DNA from: an uncultured Merdimonas sp.
GTDB lineage: Bacteria > Bacillota > Clostridia > Lachnospirales > Lachnospiraceae
DNA length: 55,759 bases
Reading direction: 5' to 3'
NCBI GenBank assembly: GCA_944378225.1
Contig: CALWGE010000010.1
Location: 1 to 55,759 of the forward strand
Shown here: piece after piece, positions 35,301 through 43,935 of the stretch
Numbering within the stretch: position 1 is the first letter of the stretch
How the letters are laid out: every line of letters starts with the position of its first letter
Notes under the pieces: generated by a model
Seen by the model: the letters and a program-made list of their open reading frames with translations, nothing else
Told to the model about the DNA's origin: nothing
The model's database searches: none
Program-made: the position numbers and the translations under genes

Positions 35301-36218
35301 ATGAGACATCTTATGAGCCCGCTGGATTTTTCCGTGGAAGAGCAGGAGCGCCTGCTTGATCTGGCCGCAGATATTGAGAAAAATCCTGCAAAATATGCGC
35401 ATGCCTGTGACGGAAAGGTTCTGGCGACTTTGTTTTATGAGCCGAGTACAAGAACGAGATTAAGTTTCGAGTCCGCCATGATTCATCTGGGAGGACAGGT
35501 CTTAGGCTTCTCCAGTGCGGCATCCAGTTCCGCATCCAAAGGAGAAAGTGTTTCCGATACGATTCGTATGATTTCCTGTTATGCTGACATATGTGCCATG
35601 CGCCATCCCAAAGAAGGAGCGCCGATGGTAGCTACAGCCGTTTCTTCTATTCCTGTAATTAATGCAGGTGACGGCGGACACCAGCACCCCACGCAGACTC
35701 TTACCGATCTGATGACCATTCGTTCCCTGAAAGGACGCCTGAATCATCTGACGATTGGCCTGTGCGGTGATCTGAAATTTGGACGTACCGTACATTCTCT
35801 GATTAAAGCGCTGGTACGTTATGATGATATCAGCTTCGTATGCATTTCTCCGGAGGAACTCCGCCTGCCGGATTATATACGGGAAGATGTTCTGGAGGCA
35901 AACGGAAAATCATACCAGGAGGTAGAGCGTCTGGAGGATGTGATTGGAAATCTGGATCTGCTTTACATGACCAGAGTACAGAGAGAGCGTTTCTTCAATG
36001 AAGAGGACTATGTACGCCTGAAAGATTTCTATATTCTGGATAAGAAGAAAATGAAACTTGCCAAATCTGATATGCTGGTACTTCATCCGCTTCCCAGAGT
36101 AAATGAAATTTCCGTAGAAGTGGATAATGATCCGAGAGCTGCGTACTTTAAGCAGGTCCAGTATGGAGTATATGTCCGTATGGCCCTGATTCTCACACTA
36201 CTGGAGGTGACCGTATAA
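35301..36218 (+). CDS. pyrB: Aspartate carbamoyltransferase catalytic chain
   Basis: 305 residues, typical for PyrB. The carbamoyl-phosphate site '[12 protein letters not shown]' (about 50-61), 'HPTQTLTDL' and 'HPLPR' motifs are intact. It performs the committed step of pyrimidine synthesis. The stop codon overlaps the pyrI start by one base (TAATG), so the two chains are co-translated. Confidence 0.96.
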   Translation: MRHLMSPLDFSVEEQERLLDLAADIEKNPAKYAHACDGKVLATLFYEPSTRTRLSFESAMIHLGGQVLGFSSAASSSASKGESVSDTIRMISCYADICAMRHPKEGAPMVATAVSSIPVINAGDGGHQHPTQTLTDLMTIRSLKGRLNHLTIGLCGDLKFGRTVHSLIKALVRYDDISFVCISPEELRLPDYIREDVLEANGKSYQEVERLEDVIGNLDLLYMTRVQRERFFNEEDYVRLKDFYILDKKKMKLAKSDMLVLHPLPRVNEISVEVDNDPRAAYFKQVQYGVYVRMALILTLLEVTV

Positions 36219-36658
36219 TGGCAAAAAGCGTACTGAATGTAGGACGGATTTCCGAAGGCTTTGTTCTGGATCATATTCAGGCCGGAAAAAGCATGGAAAT
36301 TTATAAGTATCTGAATCTGGATAAGCTGGATTGTACTGTGGCCATTATCAAGAATGCCCGCAGTGCCAAGATGGGCGTAAAGGATATTATGAAAATCGAA
36401 TGTCCGATCGATTACATCGATTTGGATGTTCTGGGATTCATTGACCATAACATTACGGTTAATATTGTAAAGGATGATGAGGTGGTAGAGAAATCTACGC
36501 TGACTCTTCCCAAAGAGATCCGGAATATTGTAAAATGTAAGAATCCCCGCTGTATTACATCTATCGAGCAGGAGCTTGATCAGGTATTTATTCTGACAGA
36601 TCCGCGCAAGGAAGTATACCGCTGCAAATACTGCGAGGAAAAGTATAAGAGAAAATAA
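36218..36658 (+). CDS. pyrI: Aspartate carbamoyltransferase regulatory chain
   Basis: 146 residues. The N-terminal allosteric domain is followed by the zinc domain with C-x4-C and C-x2-C ligands (about 108, 113, 136, 139). It confers nucleotide control on PyrB. The rest of the pyrimidine pathway is not in this window. Confidence 0.95.
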   Translation: MAKSVLNVGRISEGFVLDHIQAGKSMEIYKYLNLDKLDCTVAIIKNARSAKMGVKDIMKIECPIDYIDLDVLGFIDHNITVNIVKDDEVVEKSTLTLPKEIRNIVKCKNPRCITSIEQELDQVFILTDPRKEVYRCKYCEEKYKRK

Positions 36659-36979
36659 CTGAATTTTTGGCAGTATGATTGAAAAAGCAAGGAGCTGATG
36701 CAAACAGGTGAAATTATCATCTGCGGAGCAGAGGCTCCTTTGTTTTAATTTCAGACATAAAATCAGGATGCCTGTTTTCAGGCATCCTGCAGTTATTGTG
36801 AGGGAGTGGGGCTTTCTTTTGGAAAGCCCCTGAGTGTTATGAATGAAATACTGATATGTGTTCCTGCTACGATATATACTATATCAGAGAATTAAGTCTA
36901 AACTGTGTACAGACTCTAAAAAAAGTATAATCAGGATTAAGAATTTCTTAGGGAAACGGAAAGAAAACCGGAAGACGGC
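36659..36979. other. Intergenic region with three hairpins between convergent pyrI and the racemase gene
   Basis: No gene seen in 320 bases. Hairpins: AAGGAGC/GCTCCTT (36689-36740) with a TTGTTTTAATTT tail, likely the pyrBI terminator. CAGGATGCCTG-TTTT-CAGGCATCCTG (36764-36789), T-rich on the minus side, a terminator candidate for the van operon. GGGGCTTTC/GAAAGCCCC (36808-36830), without a T tract. Confidence 0.65.
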
Positions 36980-38131
36980 TTATATCTCTCTGATATGCAG
37001 TCTGCAGAGAAGTTCGTTTGTGATAGTATCTGCCTTTTCAGCCATTTCTTCGGCCCGAAGAGTTTGATGACCCTGTGAGCCAAGAAAAGTCACTATGTCG
37101 CCGGGGCGTGCTTCCGGTATGCCGGTTACATCGATAATAAGCTGATCCATGCAGATGTTTCCGATGACGTGAGTGCGGCGATCCCGGACCAGGACGGGAA
37201 GATTTTTTCCGGACAGGCTGCGGGGCAGTCCGTCGGCGTAGCCGATAGTTACTGCTGCCGCGCGCATAGGGGTGTCTGCCTGAAAATGACGTCCGTAGCT
37301 TACAGTTTCACCCGATTTTAAATCCCGGATTGAGGAGATCCGTGCACGGAGAGAGAGAACGGGTTTCAGCGGCACGCGTTCCAGCAGTTGTTTATCCGGA
37401 CTGCTCAATACTCCATACATGGCAATACCGAAACGGGCATAATCCATGGACAAATCCGGATAATTCAGGACACCATAGCTGCTCTGCAGATGAAGCTTTC
37501 CCGGATCACAGCCCTTTTCCCGCAGAAGCTCCGCTGTGCGGAGAAAAGAGGAGATCTGCATTCTGGTAAAAAGAATATCATCAATATCCCGGCTGTCCGC
37601 TGCGCACAGGTGAGAATACATGCCAAGAATGCGAAGTCCTGGCAGGGAAAAGAGAGAGGACAGTGCCTCAATGTGTTCTGCGCGCTCTCCCAGTCTGTGC
37701 ATTCCGGTATCGATTTTCAGATGGACCTTGACGGGGTAGGGAGCAGAAGCATTCAGAGCTCTTGCATGAGCGCAGTCAACTGCTGTCTGTATCAGATCAT
37801 TGGCAGTCAGAAGATATGCTTCCTGGGGAGGCGTATAGCCCAGAACCAGAATTTCGCCCTGAATTCCGGCCTGACGCAGCTCTGTACCTTCCTGCACGGT
37901 AGCCACAGCGAAGGCACGTATACCGATCCGGTTCAGCCAGGAGGCTACAGGTACTGCGCCATGACCGTAGGCGTCAGCCTTTACCACTGCCATAAAAGTA
38001 CAGTTTTCGGGCAGAAGAGATGAGAGATGTTCCACATTCCATTTCAGATTTTCATAGTTCAGTTCTTTCCAGGCCCGTCGTTCCGGCATAAGCCGGACGA
38101 TCATGGCATCGGAACTGATTTTTGTGATCAT
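36980..38131 (-). CDS. vanTr: VanT racemase part: alanine-racemase-like serine racemase
   Basis: 383 residues. PLP-binding K51 lies in 'VVKADAYGHG', and 'SYGRHF' and 'TIGYADGLPR' carry the other conserved alanine-racemase residues. Its place as the last gene of a vanG-vanXY cluster, directly after a membrane acyltransferase, says it supplies D-Ser for the D-Ala-D-Ser ligase. In VanG and C. difficile clusters the two parts are one ~700-residue protein; in the Enterococcus VanL cluster they are split into vanTm and vanTr. Here the gene has its own AGGAGG 7 nt before the ATG, so the split looks functional. A housekeeping Alr role cannot be excluded. Confidence 0.85.
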   Translation of the reverse strand: MITKISSDAMIVRLMPERRAWKELNYENLKWNVEHLSSLLPENCTFMAVVKADAYGHGAVPVASWLNRIGIRAFAVATVQEGTELRQAGIQGEILVLGYTPPQEAYLLTANDLIQTAVDCAHARALNASAPYPVKVHLKIDTGMHRLGERAEHIEALSSLFSLPGLRILGMYSHLCAADSRDIDDILFTRMQISSFLRTAELLREKGCDPGKLHLQSSYGVLNYPDLSMDYARFGIAMYGVLSSPDKQLLERVPLKPVLSLRARISSIRDLKSGETVSYGRHFQADTPMRAAAVTIGYADGLPRSLSGKNLPVLVRDRRTHVIGNICMDQLIIDVTGIPEARPGDIVTFLGSQGHQTLRAEEMAEKADTITNELLCRLHIREI

Positions 38132-38155
38132 AAAATTTCCTCCTGTTCATTGTAT

Positions 38156-39277
38156 TTATGAGGTTATGTTTATCCGCTTTCTGCGGATAAAATCCAACAG
38201 TACAGCCAGCAGCCAGGCACCTGCAAAGGAAGAAACCGCCACTGCCAGAAAGTGCAGAAGACTGTTTTCGACAAACAGGTCAAGGCTGGTTACTCCGGCG
38301 AATCCCCGGACCAGAATCAGGAAGAGCGGATGCAGCAGATAGATAAAAAGCGGAAGATCTGCCGGGAGCCGTTTCATTGGATCCGGACCCTGAACATCCA
38401 GCAGAATGCAGAACAGAAAATACATCAGCGGGACGAGTGTCAGATACATGCTGTCATGTCTCGGAACATCCAGAATTTTCAATGTAATGCCTTCTGTCAG
38501 AAACAGGGCAGAACAGATAGCAAAGCCTGCCAGTTTAAGAGAAAAGCATGGGGGATATTGCCCGGGAAGAGAGATGGTTCTTTCGGGTTTTTCTGCCTTC
38601 CCTAAGGCCTGATACTGCAGGAAAATCACATAACCCAGCATCAGGAAAACCGGTGTGAAAAACAGGCCGTTTCGTGTATAGCTGGAAATGTGAAAAATCC
38701 CCTGATACAGTTTTTGAATAAAAGAACCATCTTTCAGGAAGCCATAATAGCTGTCTCCGGGCAGACCCATCATATACAGAAGAAGAGAAAGAATGCAGAC
38801 GGCTTTCACAGGCAGGTATCTGAGTCCTGTCCATACGATGGCGAAACCCAGCAGCAGAGCAGGCAGATACCAGAGGTGATAAAAGGTTCCGTCCATAAAA
38901 ATCATTTTCAGAACCTTTCCGGGGCCGGCATCCCGAAACTGTCCGGCATAGAGATTTACAGGAAGATACAGGACTATGGATACAAGATAAATGAGGCCGA
39001 TACGTTTCAGATAGAGCAGACCGCGGTGTGTGTCAGCCAGTGCTTTTGGCAGTACAAAAAAACCGGTTACCATAAAGAAGAAGGGTACGGCAGTGCGGGC
39101 AAGGATCCGGGTCAGAACGAAGTCCGCTTCCGGGTTCAGGGAAGTCAGAGGTGATGTATGAATCATGATGACAAAGAGGGCAGCCAGCAGCTTAAAACAG
39201 TTTATACCTGGATAGATATGTTTTCGGGCTGCTGCCTGCCCCGGAACTGCAGCACCCGTCTTTTTCTGTATCGTCAT
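38156..39277 (-). CDS. vanTm: VanT membrane part: acyltransferase-3 family protein
   Basis: 373 residues with about ten membrane segments and the acyltransferase_3 N-terminus ('FKLLAALFVIMIHTSP', where the His is typical). This matches the N-terminal half of VanT, thought to move serine across or to the membrane. It ends 24 nt before the racemase gene. AAAGGAG precedes the start. Other acyltransferase-3 proteins O-acetylate surface sugars, but the operon context supports VanTm. Confidence 0.8.
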   Translation of the reverse strand: MTIQKKTGAAVPGQAAARKHIYPGINCFKLLAALFVIMIHTSPLTSLNPEADFVLTRILARTAVPFFFMVTGFFVLPKALADTHRGLLYLKRIGLIYLVSIVLYLPVNLYAGQFRDAGPGKVLKMIFMDGTFYHLWYLPALLLGFAIVWTGLRYLPVKAVCILSLLLYMMGLPGDSYYGFLKDGSFIQKLYQGIFHISSYTRNGLFFTPVFLMLGYVIFLQYQALGKAEKPERTISLPGQYPPCFSLKLAGFAICSALFLTEGITLKILDVPRHDSMYLTLVPLMYFLFCILLDVQGPDPMKRLPADLPLFIYLLHPLFLILVRGFAGVTSLDLFVENSLLHFLAVAVSSFAGAWLLAVLLDFIRRKRINITS

Positions 39278-39300
39278 ACCAGATTTTTCTCCTTTCCACG

Positions 39301-40053
39301 TTATTTCCAGAGTGTGACAATGCAGCCTCCTGTGTTGGTGCCCGAAACCTGGAAGGGAAGGCTGGATGGCAGCGTCAGAGTAACAGAGCCGTCCTGCGGA
39401 TCTGTTTTCTGATAAAATATTTCAAAACTTTTATTCAGAATGCTGATTTCAAGGTGTTTTCCTACGGATGGGAACAGACTCAGATAATCTATGTATTCCT
39501 CAAGACAGAGGTTGTGCAGCTTCATGATTGCAGCGTGGGGAGTTCCTACATAGCGGAAATGCCAGGGCTCTGCTGCAATTCCGGTGATACCCTCTCTGTC
39601 TTCCGGATATCGTTCTACAAACCCATAGGAAATCATTTTTTCCCGAAACTGTTCGCAGATACCATCACGTGGGAAAAAGGGGCGGATAAAGTCTACAGGC
39701 TGCTGATTGAGGGACAGATCTATGGCAAGCCCTGTCTGATGTTCGCTGCAGTCAGGCAGCGCTACATATTTTCCTGTAAAATCCGCTCCGTTTTCTGCCA
39801 GAGAAGAAGCGTAGATCTGTTTCTGCTCTGTGAGCGTCCGGTAGCCGCTGACCGGAAGCAGGGAGGAGGCGCATCCCAGAGCTTTAAAGAGATTTTCCAG
39901 CACAAGAGCAGTCCGTCGTTCCAGAAGAATTCCGGAGTCCAGGAAGGGGGTCAGTCTTTCCGGAGCCACACACTCAGGAAGAGGATGACGGGCATTTACG
40001 AGGAGCAGACTGCCCCGGTTCAGGGCAGCCTGTGTCAGAGTGATCGTCTTCAT
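39301..40053 (-). CDS. vanXY: D,D-peptidase VanXY type (peptidase M15B)
   Basis: 250 residues without signal peptide or membrane span, as expected for a cytoplasmic VanXY. Zinc site: H105 and D112 in 'SEHQTGLAID' and E162/H165 in 'EPWH'. It hydrolyses D-Ala-D-Ala dipeptide and the terminal D-Ala of pentapeptide precursors, removing the vancomycin target. It overlaps vanG by 4 nt (ATGA), so the two are tightly coupled. Confidence 0.88.
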   Translation of the reverse strand: MKTITLTQAALNRGSLLLVNARHPLPECVAPERLTPFLDSGILLERRTALVLENLFKALGCASSLLPVSGYRTLTEQKQIYASSLAENGADFTGKYVALPDCSEHQTGLAIDLSLNQQPVDFIRPFFPRDGICEQFREKMISYGFVERYPEDREGITGIAAEPWHFRYVGTPHAAIMKLHNLCLEEYIDYLSLFPSVGKHLEISILNKSFEIFYQKTDPQDGSVTLTLPSSLPFQVSGTNTGGCIVTLWK

Positions 40054-41117
40054 GGCTCCACCGCCAGACGGATCAGGGCATCCACAATTTCTTCAAAAGT
40101 CATGCCGATGCCTTTCAGCATGCTTGGGTAACGGCTGTGTGTGGTGAAGCCGGGAATTGTGTTTACTTCGTTGAAAACAATCCTCTTGTCCGGAGTCAGA
40201 AACATGTCCACCCGGGCAAATCCTTTACAGGACAGAATGCGGTAAATACGGGCAGCTGTTTCCCTGATACGTTCTGCTGTCTCAGCATCGATACGGGCCG
40301 GACAGTGAATGCGGGATGTTTTGAGGGTGTACTTTTCCGTATAGTCAAAAAATCCGGAAGAAAGTTCTATTTCATCTACTTCTCCGATGATAAGGTTTCC
40401 GTTTCCGAGAATTGCGCAGCCCGCTTCAAATCCGGGGACAGCTTCTTCAACCAGTACCGAATCATCATGTACAAAAGCCTGACTGATGGCTTTGTCCAGT
40501 TCTGCGGGGGTCTCGATCCGGGTGATGCCAAAGGATGAACCGGCCTTTACAGGTTTGACAAACAATGGATAACGCAGATGCTCTGTCATGGAAAATTCTT
40601 CAGCTTCTGTGGGCATTCGACGGAAAAGTACGGATTTTGGAACTTCAATGCCATCCAGGTTTACCAATGTATGTGCCAGATGCTTGTCCATTCCGAGAAC
40701 GGAAGCTTCCATGCCGCAGCCTGCCACAGGCAGACCGGCAAGCTCGCACAGTCCCTGTATTGTTCCATCTTCACCGTTCTTGCCGTGCAGTACCGGAAAT
40801 ACGGCGTCCAGACGAACAAGTTCCACGCCGCCTGTGCGCAGAATCAGAAGTCCGTGATCCGTGCGGTTAGGAGAAAGCATGGCCGGAAGACAGTCAGCGG
40901 AAGCCCAGGTATCTTCGGGAATTCTGTCAATATCGCCTTCATAGCTGAGCCAGGTTCCTTCTCTGGTGATTCCTACAAGATGTATTTCATACTTTTCCTG
41001 ATTCAAATGTGTAATTACAGAATAGGCAGACTGAAGAGATACTTCATATTCTGTTGAGCAGCCGCCGAAAAGAATCGCAACGGCAGTTTTATCTTTTGCT
41101 GTGTTTGTACTCATCAT
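40050..41117 (-). CDS. vanG: D-Ala-D-Ser ligase, VanG type
   Basis: 355 residues, D-Ala-D-X ligase fold of ATP-grasp enzymes. 'GGCSTEYEVSLQSA', 'VFPVLHGKNGEDGT' and 'IELSSGFFDYTEKYTLK' closely match what I recall of VanG; the EKYTLK omega-loop is that of Ser-type ligases. It joins D-Ala to D-Ser so the cell wall ends in D-Ser, with lower vancomycin affinity. Start at 41117 (a second ATG at 41114), with AAAGGA upstream. Expected to be controlled from the promoter at 41143-41196. Confidence 0.92.
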   Translation of the reverse strand: MMSTNTAKDKTAVAILFGGCSTEYEVSLQSAYSVITHLNQEKYEIHLVGITREGTWLSYEGDIDRIPEDTWASADCLPAMLSPNRTDHGLLILRTGGVELVRLDAVFPVLHGKNGEDGTIQGLCELAGLPVAGCGMEASVLGMDKHLAHTLVNLDGIEVPKSVLFRRMPTEAEEFSMTEHLRYPLFVKPVKAGSSFGITRIETPAELDKAISQAFVHDDSVLVEEAVPGFEAGCAILGNGNLIIGEVDEIELSSGFFDYTEKYTLKTSRIHCPARIDAETAERIRETAARIYRILSCKGFARVDMFLTPDKRIVFNEVNTIPGFTTHSRYPSMLKGIGMTFEEIVDALIRLAVEP

Positions 41118-41142
41118 AATTTCATTCCTTTCTAACAGTTAC

Positions 41143-41196
41143 AGTATAAGATGGGTCAGTGACAGAACAGTGACTATTCTGTGACAATTCTGTCAT
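41143..41196 (-). promoter_or_regulatory. vanG promoter with four-repeat operator (probable VanR site)
   Basis: On the minus strand TATACT lies at 41148-41143. Upstream, GTCAC occurs three times at exact 11-bp spacing (plus-strand GTGAC at 41159, 41170, 41181), and a fourth, degenerate copy starts at 41192. The array covers the -35 region expected near 41166-41171, where the sequence is poor. Tandem repeats over a weak -35 are the usual binding pattern of OmpR-family activators such as VanR. Confidence 0.7.
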
Positions 41197-41223
41197 TTCA
41201 AGTGTACTGGTGTATGTTCGTGA

Positions 41224-41275
41224 AAAAAGGCCGGCGGCCGCAGCGGGAAACCCGCGCCGGCTGTCCGGCCTTTTT
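41224..41275. terminator. Terminator between vanS and vanG
   Basis: GC-rich stem AAAAAGGCCGG...CCGGCCTTTTT with an inner GCGGG/CCCGC pair. It separates the regulatory vanRS unit from the resistance genes and has A/T tracts on both sides. Confidence 0.82.
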
Positions 41276-41364
41276 ACCCGTCCGTTTTATTGTAACGGGG
41301 AAAAAGAAATGATGTCTGTAGATTTCGTGATGAGAGGCTTAAGAAAAACTTGCGAAGTGTTTAG

Positions 41365-42510
41365 TTATTTCGAAACTGCAGGAAGACAGATTGTAAATAC
41401 GGTTCCTTCTTCACCGCTTGAAGCGGAGATGGTTCCCTGATGCGCTGTGACAATTTCTTTTGCTATGGCAAGTCCAAGTCCTGCACCTCCCGTAGCAGAA
41501 GAACGCGCTGAATCCAGACGATAAAATTTTTCAAAAATAGCGTTCAGCTGTTCCGGAGGAATCTGCGGTCCCTGGTTGGTAAAAGTAATGCAGACAGTTT
41601 TCTGTTCCTGCTGCGCGTGAATTTCTATTACTGTGTTGGGATAGCTGTAAGCGGCGGCGTTTTTCAGAATATTATTGAATACACGGGCCAGCTTGTCGGG
41701 ATCGCCGTATAAAATCAGGTCCTCCGGTACATCCAGGTGGACAGATTTTCCGCCGGGTGTCAGAATCGGATAAAATTCTTCCGCCATCTGCATCAGCATA
41801 TACGAGAGATGGATATTTTCCCGGTTCAGAGGTATGCTTTGCAGATTGAAACGGGTGATTTCAAAAAATTCATTGATGAGCTGCTCCAGACGATAAGCCT
41901 TGTCCAGTGTGATGGAAAGGTATTTGGCCCGCTGCTCCAGAGGAAGATCCGGGGCCTCTTTCATAAGTTCCAGATAACCGATGACTGAGGTAAGAGGCGT
42001 ACGGATATCGTGAGCCAGATAAACTACCAGATCATTTTTCCGCTGTTCTGCTTCCCGTGCTTCCCGCTCTCTTTTTTCCAGAATGGTTTTGGATTCATTC
42101 AGCTTCAGCTCCAGAAATCCCATTTCCGGAGAAAGCGTAATGAGCTCTGTTTTTTCATCCAGAAGGGCGTCGCAGCCTGCTGAAATTTCATCAAAATATT
42201 CCCTGACCCAGCGCAGGGAAAAGCGGAACACAATAATCAGAGAAATGATAATTGCCCCGGCAATGATATTGTCCAGATGGTCGCGGAAGGTAGCTTCATA
42301 AATATAAAGAGCATCCGAATAATCCAGATGAAAAACTCCTGTCAGAAAAGCTACCACTGCGTCTCCGAAGCGTCCGCGGATCAGTTCACGAAGCAGAAAA
42401 ATGGCTCCGATAGAGATCAGAACCAGAGACAGCATTTTCCGTGTCATTTTTCTTTCAAACAGCACATAGCTGCTTTTTCGTCTTATGTTTTTTTCGTTAT
42501 TCTCATTCAA
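41365..42510 (-). CDS. vanS: VanS-type sensor histidine kinase
   Basis: 381 residues. Two membrane segments (about 25-41 and 82-98) enclose a short extracellular loop, followed by a HAMP-like linker, the phospho-accepting H167 in 'YLAHDIRTPL' and a HATPase domain ending in 'GLGLAIAKEIV'. The short loop fits VanS proteins of D-Ser clusters. It overlaps vanR by 8 nt. Confidence 0.85.
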   Translation of the reverse strand: MNENNEKNIRRKSSYVLFERKMTRKMLSLVLISIGAIFLLRELIRGRFGDAVVAFLTGVFHLDYSDALYIYEATFRDHLDNIIAGAIIISLIIVFRFSLRWVREYFDEISAGCDALLDEKTELITLSPEMGFLELKLNESKTILEKREREAREAEQRKNDLVVYLAHDIRTPLTSVIGYLELMKEAPDLPLEQRAKYLSITLDKAYRLEQLINEFFEITRFNLQSIPLNRENIHLSYMLMQMAEEFYPILTPGGKSVHLDVPEDLILYGDPDKLARVFNNILKNAAAYSYPNTVIEIHAQQEQKTVCITFTNQGPQIPPEQLNAIFEKFYRLDSARSSATGGAGLGLAIAKEIVTAHQGTISASSGEEGTVFTICLPAVSK

Positions 42511-43201
42511 TTTTGTATCCTACTCCCCATACAGTTTTAATATATCTGGGCTTTTCACTGGAATCATGCATTTTTTCCCGCAGATGGCGGATGTGCACCA
42601 TAATGGTGTTGTTGTTGCTGCTATAGTATTTTTCTCCCCAGACGTCATAGAACAGACGGTCAGAGCTTACAACTTCTCCGCGGTTTTTACAGAGACTCCA
42701 GAGAATGGAAAATTCCGTGGGAGTCAGAGACAGTGGCTTTTCATCCAGCGTACAGGTGTGATCCCGCTTGTTTATAACAAGCCCTGAAATTGTAATGCAG
42801 TCCTGATCCTCTTCTTTGGCGGCAGTATTATATTTGGTAAAACGGCGCAGCTGTGCCTTGACCCGGGCGATGAGTTCCAGTGGTCGGAAAGGTTTGGTCA
42901 TGTAGTCATCTGCCCCCAGGGTGAGTCCGGTGATTTTATCGATCTCCTCATCCTTGGCTGTGAGCATGATGATCGGAAAGTTCTGATTTTCCCGGATTTT
43001 CTGGCAGATAGTAAAACCGCTCATATCCGGCAGCATCACATCCAGTACAGCCAGATCCGGAGTCTCCTGTCCGAGCCAGTCCAGAGCATCGGTTCCGTTG
43101 TAAAATTTGTGTACTTCATAGGATTCGTTGGTAAGATATAGTTCAATCAGATCGGCGATTTCTTTTTCGTCGTCAACTACTAAGATTTTTGCTTCGGTCA
43201 T
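42503..43201 (-). CDS. vanR: VanR-type OmpR-family response regulator
   Basis: 232 residues: a receiver domain with acidic pocket D10-D11, phospho-acceptor D54 in 'VLDVMLPD' and Lys near 103, then a winged-helix DNA-binding domain ending in 'TVWGVGYKIE'. It should be activated by the neighbouring kinase and bind the repeats at 41159-41196. Confidence 0.88.
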   Translation of the reverse strand: MTEAKILVVDDEKEIADLIELYLTNESYEVHKFYNGTDALDWLGQETPDLAVLDVMLPDMSGFTICQKIRENQNFPIIMLTAKDEEIDKITGLTLGADDYMTKPFRPLELIARVKAQLRRFTKYNTAAKEEDQDCITISGLVINKRDHTCTLDEKPLSLTPTEFSILWSLCKNRGEVVSSDRLFYDVWGEKYYSSNNNTIMVHIRHLREKMHDSSEKPRYIKTVWGVGYKIE

Positions 43202-43382
43202 TGCAATCCCCCGTTTTTATCTTTCAGGCACCCGGGAAAACGATTACGGATGCCGCAGTGTCTGGTTCCATGCAGTCTGCTTATGAAAGGAGTCTTTCAG
43301 ACTCCGTACACGACGCCACAACTGCCAACATCAGTATAACAGAAAACGGCGGAAAAAAGTTAAAAGTTTTGTGTCTAAAATC
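43202..43382 (-). promoter_or_regulatory. Leader/promoter region of vanRS
   Basis: No gene seen. On the minus strand a TTATACT -10-like box lies near 43332-43338 without a good -35, so an activator may be needed. A GGAGTCT-TTC-AGACTCC hairpin is at 43286-43302. The GTCAC repeats seen before vanG are not found here. Confidence 0.4.
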
Positions 43383-43805
43383 TTAAGAAGATATAAAGTT
43401 TTCATTGCATCTGCGAAGAGAACCGCGCTGAAGCAGCTTTTCATATAACAGGCCTGTCAGAAACCATAAGGGGGCATAGTCCAGCCGTATCACACCGCGG
43501 ACGTTAAAACGTGACCGGCTGTAATCCCAGGGGCACATATTATGCTCTTTCAGCAGACTTCCGGTAACGAATTCTGCAAGAAAGATGAAGCACGTATAGA
43601 CCAGTCCCCGTTTCCAGAAGGCAGTTCCTTTCATAACGTGGGAAATCGGGGATAAAAAGGCGGCCATTCCATAAATAGGAAACATCCAGATGGAAGAGCG
43701 CCCCTCCAGTTTCATCTGCCGGCGTCGGAATGAGAGAAAGCCGGTCCAGAAAATCTCCAGACACCAGCCGGTCAGACCGCAGAGAATAAATTTGTTTTTC
43801 ATCAT
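43383..43805 (-). CDS. Small polytopic membrane protein (ABC_trans_CmpB / putative ABC type IV family)
   Basis: 140 residues with about four membrane segments; 'GLTGWCLEIFW' and 'EFVTGSLLKE' together with a 'WDYS' motif are typical of the CmpB-like family common in Clostridia. Function unknown. The TTG at 43823 also opens the frame but would put the start almost on the TATAAT box (43834-43839, minus strand); ATG 43805 or 43802 gives the usual family N-terminus. No clear ribosome site is seen for any of them. Confidence 0.65.
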   Translation of the reverse strand: MMKNKFILCGLTGWCLEIFWTGFLSFRRRQMKLEGRSSIWMFPIYGMAAFLSPISHVMKGTAFWKRGLVYTCFIFLAEFVTGSLLKEHNMCPWDYSRSRFNVRGVIRLDYAPLWFLTGLLYEKLLQRGSLRRCNENFISS

Positions 43806-43882
43806 ATAAAAAGCATGTACCAAACTGATAAAAATTATACTGCGACAGAAAAAGAGGTGTACAGGTTTGAAAAGGATTTTTC

Positions 43883-43911
43883 TTGACGGTACGGTATGGC
43901 TGATGTAAAAT
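43883..43911 (+). promoter_or_regulatory. Promoter of the HEPN-like gene
   Basis: TTGACG (43883-43888), 17-nt spacer, TAAAAT (43906-43911). Confidence 0.65.
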
Positions 43912-43935
43912 GAAGCATGTACATAGGAGGAGCCT

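Noticed and set aside
36764-36830. Possible small RNA or CRISPR-like repeats between pyrI and vanTr
   Set aside because: Only separate hairpins are present; there are no repeated units with spacers, and the hairpins are better read as terminators of convergent genes.
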